NCBI GenBank assembly: GCA_030142905.1
Contig: JASJOG010000411.1
Location: forward strand, 81,001 to 145,000
Direction of reading: 5' to 3'
Length of the DNA stretch: 64,000 nt
DNA from: Heliopora coerulea
Taxonomy: Eukaryota; Cnidaria; Anthozoa; Scleralcyonacea; Helioporidae
The notes beneath the pieces are model-generated. The model did not search any database, was not told where the DNA came from, and saw only the letters and a program-made list of their open reading frames with translations. The position numbers and the translations under genes are program-made. This document shows, in pieces, positions 1-12,500 of the stretch. Every line of letters begins with the position of its first letter. Position 1 is the first letter of the stretch.

Positions 1-551
1 TATACTCCACTCAAGGAATAGCTCACACAGTTGGGCGTTATAATATGCCGTCTGTTATAATATGATTCGCCTGATAAGCCACATACTTCTCCTAAAGCGC
101 CATACAGAGGAGCTTTTTAATTAGGGGTCTTTCAAAAAAATATTTAAAAATAATGTAAAATTGCATTTGCATGATTAACAATTTACAAATTAAAAGTCAG
201 ATTCTGTTTTTACATCATGAACATCACAAAGGCCACAACTTCTTCTGTCATGGTAGGCTCCTAATCATGCCAAGTGGAAGCCCCGTCTTTTTAATAGTGG
301 GCAGTGAAATTGTTATGATCCCTCTTCTCTTAACTTTACCCAAATCTGGCCCTCAGAAGAAACTAGCTGAAGACATTTATGCTGCAGTAAAAAGCAATTT
401 ATAAGGACCAATGCTGGTAGTTCTAGGTCGTCACGATTTACCAAATCTTTTATAGTTACCAGAGTAGAATTCTCTTAACTCGAACTTAAAAATAACTTCG
501 TTAGAACCACATGACGTCTAAATTGCTTATGGTGTTTTTCATCTTTTGCAG

Positions 552-590
552 GGCCGCTGCGAGAAGAACAGAGTTTTGTTAAACGATGGA
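552..590 (+). CDS. Gene A exon: Cys linker (13 codons)
   Basis: Phase-0 exon between acceptor TTTTGCAG and donor GTACGT. It encodes GRCEKNRVLLNDG. In gene B the same 39-nt exon (47206-47244) follows the Cys-rich exon 46352-46576 in frame, which supports the assignment. Reading past the donor gives a stop within eight codons, so splicing is required. Confidence 0.8.
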
Positions 591-3500
591 GTACGTGAAA
601 AATCTAAGTATACCTGATCGAGAAGATAACTTTATATATAGTTTTAGCGGGTACTTTGGCTTTCCAGTGGCACAAATTGTCGGAGTGACTTGGGGGCTCG
701 GGTCCTCCTAAAACAACTCTGGACCACTTCAAGGGCCACTTCGACTGATGGAGCAATGTAATTTTTAACCTCCATCAAATTGGAAACTTCCACAATTTTA
801 TGTGTGCAATATTACATATTTAAGTGTTTGAGATGCACCCCGTCAAATTTATACGAAATATTTGCCTAAGAAAAATTTACAAACGCCCCATTAACGTCTT
901 TTCCCAGTTACTATAAATGTTCTCGTTATACAACTGTGGGTTTCTAACAATTATTATATCTCTTAGTTTAATGAAAAGAGCCCCATTTATCGTTTGAAAT
1001 ATATGGCCAGCTCTAAAATCCAATCTCGATGACTAGTTCACAGTTATTAAGGAATTGACAATGTTCAAGTCAGTGGGTCGGTTCACTGCAATTTATTAGT
1101 AAAGATGTAATTTTTTTCGAAATTCTAATGCGAATATTGATAAGGCAACGAACATTGAGGAAATTCCCCCTTCAGTTCGTTTCAAATGTTAAAGTCAAAA
1201 ATATTACTGTCCTTCCAACCGAACAGGCAAAACTTGTGCTGTTCTAACGCTATGGTATTACTGATAATAAAATACTTTTAATCAAACCTACGAGGTTGTT
1301 TTAAAACGGAAATGTGTAAAATAGCTTTTGTTATGATTCGGCATTTAGGGGGCCGTTCACACTGAGGTCGATCTAACTTGAATCGATCTGAGACCGATCT
1401 GAAGTCGATCTAAGTTCGCTTCGTGAAGGCGTTCACACTCGTTTAAATCGATCTCAGTTCGTATTCAAGTGTTCACACCCAGATCGATCTAATACCCTAG
1501 TGTGAACGGCCCCAAAGACCTATCACCAAAACGTAGGTCATAATATATCAAATAAATTTACGAGAAGTCTCATCCAATTTTACCTCCTGACTTCGAGGTG
1601 CTTCAAGGTTACGCTAGATACTTCAAATGGCGGCAGTGGATTCGACTTTTAGAAGCGAAATAGGATTAACAGATTGCTATTAGCATGCCACGCGGTTGCA
1701 TAGCACCCTATACATCTTTTCAGTGTTGGTTTAGTTGTTATAACATCGTTTGCAAAACGAAATGATCGAGATATTTTTCAGCAGTTTTAGTCGTAATTGT
1801 GTGAACATACATACATAAATACACAAAGATACGTACTTCATTTAAAAACGCTAGACTCAACAACATTTTGCTGATTTCAACGAGGGGCGTACATTTAATC
1901 AGTTAATATTAGTAAACCTAAGTGTAATTACACACTAGTAAACGTACATATAAGTTTGCTGGATAGATATATTGCAGAAAGAAATCTTAAAATATAGTTT
2001 CAATTTGGCTTTATATTTGGCCGTACAAACCTTTTAAAAGAACTCAGTGATTCTGCTTGTTTTGATTATATTGATAAATTATTCCAAAGCATGAACAGGC
2101 TAAATAAAGAAAAAACAGAAAATGATCTTAATAATTTTTTATAATAATAATAATAATAATTTTCATAGATTTTTTTATAAGCGCTATCTTTAATTTTTTT
2201 CTACCAGAAGATACTTATTTTCTAAATATAGACGATTGTGGGTTGTTTTAGTCTTATTCAACACCAAATTCTTCCCAATTACTGTAAAGAGGAATCATTC
2301 AAAATTTCTTTCTATGTTTCAGATTGTTGTTGTGCCAGATGCGGATACCGCTAAAAATATCCCTCCTGTACCAGGACTAATTGCATACCACAAGGACAAC
2401 AAAGAACTTTATCTAAGAGGAAATAAAACGTGGAACGTGATAGCTCAAGAAAAGAAGGTACAGTAAAGATAAAATCAACATCTTGACTGTGGCAGAAAAT
2501 GATAACAAAGGTTTGCCTTCGTGTCCTCATTAAAAGGTACACAGGAAAATGTTGAACAATTCTTTTGGCGTATGACGTACTACACCTTTTGCTATTCATT
2601 ATCAGAAAATATACTATCATTAACGCCAATCTCAAACTCGTTAACGCAAAAATACATTCATTTTATTCAATCGACATTCACTAGCGTAGATATGAAACCG
2701 TTTGCATCGAAGAGCATTCTATAGCGTCAACAGACAACCATTAACGCCATTCTCCTATACTTTAGGGACAACAAAATTTCAATTAGGCAAGATATTTCTC
2801 TTGCGTGACTGAAATTTTGTTATCCCTAATGTATAGTAGAATGGTGTCAGTGGTCATCTGTTGGCGCTATGGAATGCACTTTGATGATAATGGTTGCGTG
2901 TTTATGCTAATGAATGTCGATTGAATAAAATGAATGTATTTTTCTGTTAATGAGTTTGAGGTTGACGTTAATAATGGTATATTTTCTGGTAATGAACAGC
3001 AAAAGGTGTAGTAGGACTATGAGCTGTTGTTGCATGGTTTAGCTTCTTTGCGCACGTTGATTGGTTTCCTGAACGAGCAGGATCCTACGATGTTGGTCTC
3101 GCGTAGTACGTACGCTTTTATTCGAAATTCTTGAGTTTTGATGGGAAAATTTCTGAGGTAATTTTAATGATAATTAAGGAGAAAAGGTTTTAACATTGAA
3201 AAAAACCTTCTGAATAAAATGTAGTCGAACACTAGCACTGCTTTGTTTTAAAGCGGATATTACAAAAGGAGGACAAATGAGTATTTAACTGGTGGAAACT
3301 TGGAACTAAACGAATAAATTACAAAGTAAGGTAAACAGAAACATCCAACGTCCAGATGAAAACGCTGTTAAAAACGTAGAGAAAATCAATCAAAAGTTAC
3401 AACAAATTATTTATTTACTTAGTTTGCAGGTTCTGTACGGGGAAATTTTTACCCCGGTTTTTTTTGCGCAGATTACAACACATTGTCGTCCGGTCTACAC

Positions 3501-6500
3501 GATTACCTTAGGCATATATATTCCCGTGTAACCAAGCAAATAAGGTTCATAAATCTTCTTTATTTTGAAGAGTGATGTCAGTCTTGTGTAAAGTTTCCTG
3601 TGCCACATAATACCTTATTTGGTGATTTTTAAATGTCGTGGCGTTACAGGGAATGTGCCATATACAGGGGCCCAACAAGGATTTCTGGAATAGGGAAAAA
3701 AACATTTGATTTAAAATATTCCAAAACGCTCCACGAATACATCTCCTCGCTTATGTGTTGAAAAATGACACAATTTTCTTGAAAAAATGAGATAAGGTTC
3801 TTCCGGAAAAAGAATTTTTCCCATTAATGGTAAAGCAACTTCCCCCATTGCACTCCTTTGGCTTCACATCTGGGTGACAGTATAAAATTCCCCCTTAGTT
3901 TTCTTTCGCCATATCCGCCGTGCAATTGATGTTTGACTAGTTTTTAAAAAGTATCAAAAATCTCAACCGGTCGACAATTTCAGAAACAAAAAATATCGCA
4001 AAACGAACACAATTCCACGAAAAAATGAAACCTCTAAATAATCCAAAATACTTCTTTCCAGTTTCATATATGTTTTATCTCGCACTAAACAGTATATTTT
4101 ATCCCATAACGTCTAATTAAGTTGATCCGATATCATAACGTAAGCGTTCCATGAAACGTTAGAAAATACTTAACCAAAACTTAATGAATTTGAGGAAAGG
4201 TTCATTGCCCGGAGTTATGGCGGCAAAATAATGAAAACTGTAGAGATATAAAACTCCCTAAAATTTAGCAATTTGAATGCTAGTCTCCACTCATCTCCAC
4301 ATCGAAAAATAATAAGTCCCTATCTGGGCTTTTATTCCTTAAACAAATTGAAATTCCTCCCACTTCAGTATCTTCCTATCGATTTACCATGCTGTTATTA
4401 GCTCCAATCTACCATATAATCTGTTAGAATTGGGCACAACACAGATATACGCAAAAGCATTCGTTCGATATCCCAGCAGCACTTCCATTTAACTACGGCA
4501 ATGTTTGACGAATCCAAACAACGTGTAAAAAGCATGACTTCTTTCTTCAAGACTACTTCCATAAACGACTGAAATTCCCTCAACTTTCATTATGAAGGTA
4601 TTTCTCAACCATATCTCCTCGAAATAATATACCAGGCGTTGTTCACGTCCAATTTTATGCCTCTAGCTCAACCTAGCACAAATACTTTGCGTGTGAGTAT
4701 CTATTTTCGAGAAAATATCAAACGTATTCAATTTGCACTAATGACGGTGACTTGATTAAAATTTAATACCAAACATAGTCGTAAGTAGGGAATTTAAGGC
4801 TAATTAGGGTCGTAGGAACACATTTACCATTAGCTGCCATGGATCTTCTATTGAAGTCTGACATGTTGTGGGTTCTTCACTGCGGACCAAAAATGTACAC
4901 AATATCTAGCGAAGTGTCTGATCAGAATAACAAGATTCAAACTTAATTATTTCCGATAATACAGAAACTAAACATTTTCTCATTAAATTCCTCTGAGTCA
5001 TGATGTTTATTCTGGTTTTGTTATCTTGAAGGTGACGAACCTGTTCGATCGACTTGAAAAACAACTTGGAGACATTACCCGAACTCTACAGAACTACCTG
5101 TCATATGGTATGAATTTCATTTGGTTTAATGAAATAGTACTGTTTTGTTAGGTTAAAAATATTAACTGCAGATTCCATTAAACGGTGTGAAAGGGCAGCC
5201 TTCAAAAATATAAGGTCTTTGGGACTCCCGACAAAGGTTACTAATTATTATGATTCGCAAGGATGTATATGTATTGTACCAGAAGTACAACATACGGGGG
5301 AGGTTGCGAGCAAGAAGCAATGCGAGCATGCTTCATGTAAATTTGTAAAACAGTTTTGTTTTATCTCCTTCACTCAACAAGAACGTCAACTTGTGCTTCA
5401 TTGAACTGCAGTATCAGGAGGATGAAAGCTGATTTAGTTGTAAAATTCGAGATGATGTTTAAATTTCCTTAACTTATCGTCACTGTGAATGCTATACTCA
5501 ACTGTAATATTTTAACAAAGACATCTATGAGCGCAGTAAAAAGTGACAATGTTAATTTGGACAAAAATATTCGGCTCTGAACCTTTGCAGGATGATCTAA
5601 CTGGAGCGGGGAGCGGGGAGCGGAGAGCGGAGATCATGCAGGAAAGTGGCGCAGGCCGCGGGTAAATTGGTGCGGGTCGCCAGTAGTTTGTCGCGGGTCG
5701 CCAGTAGTTTGTCGCGGGTAATTTTGTCTTCACACTTTCGACGTTTGCGGATTGTTTGACGATTTCATTATCGCAATCCTAAGTGGATGACTGTGGGAGA
5801 AAGCAAATACAAGATTTAATCGACAAAATCAAATATTCGGAGGCGAAGACGGATTAACGTAGCAAGAAACGTACTGAAAGTGAAACTTGAATTTACAGAG
5901 AAACGTAATTTGCAAACTCTAATCTGCACGCTCAACACAATAACTGCGAAATCTTCAGATCAATTATAACAAGGAGAGCTTTAGCAGATGAAGTGAACTT
6001 CATCTCAAAGAATCCTGTCTAACGTCATATCCAGGTAAGCCTTGCCAGTACGTGGACACTGGGAGTACGTTGGGTGTGTGTTGTACTGGAATTTTTCAAG
6101 GAAATCTTTGTAAAAACGTGGAAACGAAAACATCATCTGAAAGATTACTTAAAGTCAAGCCCAGGAAGACACAGAAGCAACACTGAAGACAACACACCAT
6201 GCAAACAGGGTAATGTTTTTTTATTCAAAAGTCGTAAGCACGTTGGTAACTCCAACGACTTGTCCTTGATTTTTTTTCATGAGATATTTTTGATCATTGG
6301 ACTTTCACGTCCTGAATATAGTGGCTTCTGATTTTTTTGTGATTTCCAGGATACAATATACCGCCAAAAGTTGAAAAAGAAATGAAGAGACCAGAAGACT
6401 TTTAAAATAACTTGTGCCAATCTACCCGCAACTCGAGCCATTTACCTGCTACCTGTTCCTCACCCCACTTACATGCCGAAAGAATAACTAACTTTTAAAA

Positions 6501-9500
6501 TAAAAAAAATTACTTAAAAAAAGTAAACTGGTAAGCGGTAGAGTAAACGATATTTGTTCTAACTTAGAATTGCTTCGCAATCATATTATTTTAGTTTATG
6601 CTAAGACAACATCCTTATTTATCTACAGTATTTTCTGTTGAAAATACTGTATGCATTTTTGGCTGTATGTACATATATATGTGTGTGTGTGCGTGTGCGT
6701 GTGTGTGCGTGTGTTGGTGTGTATGTCGATATCTATACATTTATCGACGTATCTATATATATTAAATATAAGGATGAGCTTGTTATCCGGTCTGTACGCA
6801 AAATGACGCGCGTTGATTGGCTGCCTTGTCATGCGATACGTTTTTCGTACTGAATGGCGCGTAACGGTGCGAGAACTCAGCAGTCGATTTCAAGACAAAT
6901 GAATCAGATTTAGGTACGTACGTTTCACTAAGGATTCACAACAAGCTGAAAACAAGACGAATAGCATGAAAAAACCCCGCAGAATCACAGGGTGAAAGCA
7001 AACAATTAAATTTGAACTGCGTCCTCGCAGAACAAAAAGACCGTTCAAATCGATGAAGGGAGGAAGCAAAAGCTATGAGGTAAATTCCTTATTAACCTCG
7101 TTGATTCGGTCTTTATGGTAAAGTATTTACCTTTGGGGTTTTCCACAGACCACGCTCCTTCATCGCTCGGTGGGTGTGAAAATCTCAGGGAAATACTTTC
7201 TCGTGCAGATGTACAGTATATGAAGGACAAAGCACTGAATTGAGGAACTTTGTAATCTGGTCCTTTGCTGCAGAAAACTCACCATAACTCTTTGAATTCC
7301 CTTAACTCAGTTTTTGTGGATTTAGAAAAATTAAATTAAATTGCAATATCCCAGTCGCGGATACAAGGGGACTCTATGGGATCTGAATTCTCACCTTTTA
7401 GGAAAGCTCACAAATATTTGCGAGTTTAGCCAAAAGAAATAAAGTCATGAAATATGTGCAATTGTGTTATGTATTAGCATAGATAATAGCATATATTAGC
7501 ATAGTTAATAGCATGGTTTCGAGTGCAATTTGGAAACAAGCCGCACGAGTGAGTTTTTCAAAGACTATCCAAATAGCACGAGTCCGAAGGACGAATGTTA
7601 TTTGAAGTCTTTGAAAAACTCCCAAGTGCGTGTTCTTCCAAATTCCATGACAAGTCTTGGTATTACTCGTTATTAATATACACGAACAAAGTAATGTAGT
7701 ACCAAAATGGTAATTCACAGCAAATTATTGTATTACCTTGCTCGGCATTCTGTTACTTTAAATTGAAATGCTCTTAGCCAATCAGAATCGAAAATTTTTT
7801 TTATGTACATTATTACATAAATTATAGTACGTTATATAAATACCTCTTGGTAAAATAAATGAGATTTTGCATGTAAGTTGCCTTAGATTTACTAAAACAC
7901 ACGGGAAAGTCATTTCATAGATGTTACCTGGATGTTGGTGGCACCTATGTTTTCCAAGACCAAAACAAGCTATTTGAGGTCCACTTGGACTCAGACCTTC
8001 TTCAAATTCTGGATCTGCACCTTTGTGTATCCCTTATTTTGTGTTTTTATTTCATAAAAAGACAACGTCTTCCTCATCCTAAAAGGTATCCAAATTTTAC
8101 AGACGATCTCCCCAACTCGGTCATCCTGAACAGAGGACAAAACTACCTATCACAACTTAAGCAGTGGCTTCCTGTAAAGTCTCCATGGAATCTTTGTTAC
8201 CGAGCAACTTCTGATGGTTGGCGAGCATCTCATTTCCATTCACAATGTGATTACATGGGTTCCACAGTAACGATTATTCGTGTTGGGAGTTATGTCTTTG
8301 GTGGATATACAGATAAGTCATGGGGAGGTAAGGCAATACTATTCTTCTTATGAATTCCGTGATGTCGTCACGAGAACATAACAAGGGAAAGACAGGCGTT
8401 TTTCTCAATCGACTTCTCGTAATCCACTCAGGACCACTAAGACGGAAAATTTTTGGTATTTGGAGTTTAGACAACATATTTTTTGATATTTCTAACGCCC
8501 TGTACAAAACAGGTTGTCTCAAAGAGAATCTTCTGTGTCACAAAGATATCTGTACACACTTATTTTAGACGCGAAAGTCAATAGACAAAGCGAAATGTTT
8601 TTCAAAAGATCTCGTGGTATTTGTTTTTGTAAATATAAAAACGCATCTTACTTACAGCGATTTATATGCAACACTTCATAGAAACAGGTGCTATTCTTTG
8701 TGTGCTGTTGCCTTAAAAAGAGAGACAAAATCAATGATAAGCAAGGTTAACCCCCAAACCTTTTCAATTAATCACAAGGTTGTAATTGCTAATACGACTT
8801 GCAATACACACCGCGTGAGACGGTTAGAAAAATTCATCTGCTGGCTGCGGGAAACGACATTGGGTCTAAAAAGACCCACACCTTCTTACTACCAGTAACT
8901 TTTTAGACCAACTTGAAAAATATTTACTTGGGGTGTGAAGGCACCCCGTCTACAATGCACTTCTAGGTAAGCTAGATGTTGAAAAATAAAACGCAACTTC
9001 AATATTACACAAAAAATCATATGTTGAATCTTTTAGAATAATTTGAATTCTTGGGCAAAGTTTTTTTGCCAGGATTTCGGTACAATCTTGGCAGTGGTAC
9101 AACAACTTTTCTTGGAGGGTAGGTGTCGATTACTTAGGAGGCCAAATCCGGTCCCCAACCACAATGAAAGCTGCGTGGTAAAAAACCTCCTTCCCATAAT
9201 GGAAGACCACTAATGTAAGAATGAAATACTGTGTCGACCGTGATAAATAAGGTAAAAAGTTAATAGGTTGATAACTGCTGTGACTGATCTCAGAGAATTC
9301 CGAATAAGATTTATGAGAACATTGGAGGAGTTGCCAGCCAGAAAAGGCTTACAAGAACATTGGAGGAAACGTTTTTACGACTTTCCAGTTCTTGAAGGAT
9401 TGGTCGACCCACTTCTGACGATATTTCTCTTAATAAGTTGTAGAAAAAATCTTGACATATTATACTGGTAGAATACGTGTGTAACTCAATTGAGCAAGAA

Positions 9501-12500
9501 AACATATCTCACTCACTGACCTTATCTCAGTCAAACTATCAGAAAGGTTGACGAGCGAAAATAATTTGAACATAATTATAACGTCAGAAAGTTAGCGGAG
9601 GCGCCCTAATTCTTGTCTTTTGCTCAGGGCTGTAGCACCTTTTTATCATTTACCTAAAATCTCGTACTCTCTTTCTTGCCCTTCACGTCTGAGAGGTTAC
9701 TCTAAAATACCCAATTATTTACTTTGGTCTTGGTAACATCACCTAACCCTCTTTGTCGTTCCTAAACAGTACACCTCTTCTTTATTTAACAAGAAAATTA
9801 TTTAATTAAAATGTATATTGAGAGTATACTCCGATCAAGATGCGTATCAGATGTTCACTCTAAGCTGTTTATTGAATGTTCACTCGAGCGCATTCGAGCA
9901 ATAATAAATAAATGTCAGCTGTTCACAAGTTAAATTAGTGTCAGTCACATACTTAAGAAACTCCCGAAAGTATTCTGGATTAAGATGCATGTTTGGAATT
10001 GGACCATGTGTCTTCATCTTCACCGTCATACCCATGCGTTCTTTCTCGGCCTGTCGTTTATCAACGATGCTTCTTAAAGTAAGATACATTTCTCACTATC
10101 GAATAATTCATTCTTCCTGCATGTGGCTACCTTTTGGCTGTCCTTCTGACCTTGGTGACTGTCAAAGGTTTTGGATCTACTCTTGTCGTAAACTTGGTTG
10201 TTCGTTGCTTTTTATCTTGATTTTGTCTGTGCAAATCCCTGCAGTTGATCGTGTCCTCTTTAAGCCGAGATTGGACGTCATTTTTTATCTCCAGGTTGAC
10301 TAATAGTTGTGCTGGTACCACGATCGTGTTAGTGTTCGGTGTAGTATTGTATGATAACAGAAAACGTCAAAGTTCTTCCTTGCTTTTTAACCTTCCAGTT
10401 TTGATGATTTAATAGTTTTATTGAAAGCTTTCATAAATCTTCGAGCATTCCATTTTCCGAAGCCATTTGCAGTTTTATAACGCGAATCCCACGTTTTTTC
10501 TCAAACTCATTAATAATTACGAGGAACAACACAAAGGGAATCATTACCAAGACTGTAGTTTGAAAATTTCTTAATTAGCAGTAAACTTTGATAATTTAAA
10601 CCCCGACTTTCTCTTTATGTACGGCTTTTTTCGAGAAGCCATATCATACACTTAAAAGTTATTTTTTCTCTGATTTCCAAACACCTCGAAAATGGTAAGA
10701 ACACTCAGCTATCACCCTTTTTAGCTGACCATTTGGCGTTTGAGAAAAGATCAAACACTCCTCATGTATATATAATGATTTAATTTCCCTTGTTGTAAAG
10801 AATGCTTCATTGTCCGTGTGTTCTTTGTTTGGTAGTACATGCTTGGCATAGACTCGTCCTAGCCTCTTGGTCACTGTCTTTTCTGATGTTTCCCTCATGA
10901 TTTTGACTTGCAAGAACTTTACGTATGCATGTGTTAAGACTAACAATATTTTCCCCTCTTAGACAGCACCCAAGGAAGTGCGTGTGGAGGCGTTTTAGGG
11001 TTTATTTCGCACAATATTTAATGCAAGGGTTCCTGCTGGATTGGTCTGTCCAAATCACCTAGAAGACTAGTTGTAGTGTTTCTAGATTTACTAGGAGGAT
11101 CGTCACTGTCAATTCCCGACCATCATACTGTTGTTCGCAAATGCCAACTTGGTTTTCACTAAAGTGTATTCCCTGGTATCCTTTGTGGGGTAACTTTAAA
11201 ACTTTAGTTCTCTACTCCTGTGGTATAAGAACCACTGTGTCTCTTAAATTCATTCTGTACGGGCAGTTCATGTCGCATGTAGTACACGTTGTGGTATCTG
11301 TTCCATTTCCCAGGCAGAATTTGTTCAATGGAGTTCTGTAATTCGTCACCTGTATCGTTTCTTTAATGATATATTTAATGTTCATCACCACTGGCATCGT
11401 ATCCTGCTCCAAATAATTCACGAACTGGTCTAACACGTTGCTTTTTTGTTGGTTGCCTCGAAAACATTGCAGTACAGAAGGCTTTTAGTCGGTCCATAAA
11501 AGTATCTTTTTCTAGAGTTATCGAACTTGTGGCGTTCGATCTACCAGACGATCCTAGGTTAATACTCTGCCAGATGTTAACTAGTAGAGTTTCTTGCTAA
11601 ATGCGCGAGGTTTTACTGAAACTGCAATCTTAAATGACCACACAACCCTTTGTAATGCTTACAATATGAACGCTGTGCTGTATATTCAATACAACACGGA
11701 CACGAATGTTGTAAACAATTTATGAAACGAAAACATGAAAACATTCGTGTTCTTCAAAAATGGCGAAGATTCCAGAGATTTCAGTCGAGAAAATAGCACG
11801 AAAAGTTCATGAAAAGCATTATCATACAGTCACTAGTGGTTGTATCACATTTACAAGAACTGATTAAACTTTAAATTCTTTTGTTTTTTCCTCATCAATT
11901 CTTTATAAGTTTTAAAATAAACGTTACAGTAACAAACCGGGAATGTTTAGTTTGATCGTACTCATGCTCTATAGAGTTGAGCTAAGGATAAAAACAATGC
12001 CATGGACGATCTACGATTTTGTGACACAAGGTACTAAGTGCGGTTTGGAGTATAGATTATTATAGCGTTCATTTTTGTATATTGTAAAATTGTGTTTTAT
12101 CTCACTGGTCACCGATTAATACCAGTCAATTTATTATGATTGAATGACCGGTTTTATCAGTTTAAATAAAGACACTATTATTAAGTTTTCCCAGGTATAT
12201 GAGAATTTGAAGAAATACTTCATTATGGTGGAGAATAAACAGGCGCTAAATGCTAACAGTTAAATACTAGCTGTTGACAAAGCGATGTTGATGCCACGTT
12301 CGTTACATGTCTTCATTCCAATACTTCAGGTTGATTATAAAAATAATGCAATATCTTGTGTTGCCCCAATGTTTATGCCAGAAATAGAAAATTCAAACGG
12401 TAATAATGACTAACTAACCAAGAGCGAGATGTGCACGAAAAGTATTCGCCTGTGGTTTCAATTCAGCCAAACAACGAAGGAAAGAGATCTTTGGAAAAGG

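Noticed and set aside
2521..2724. Small plus-strand protein next to the trimerisation-like exon (also 49198-49401)
   Set aside because: Lies inside the fold-back element arm; similar frames in both copies follow from the duplication.
8350..8568. 72-codon ORF after the first TLDc exon, kept in copy 2 (54806-55024)
   Set aside because: Lies in the intron directly after a strong donor; conservation is explained by the duplication, and no motif was recognised.
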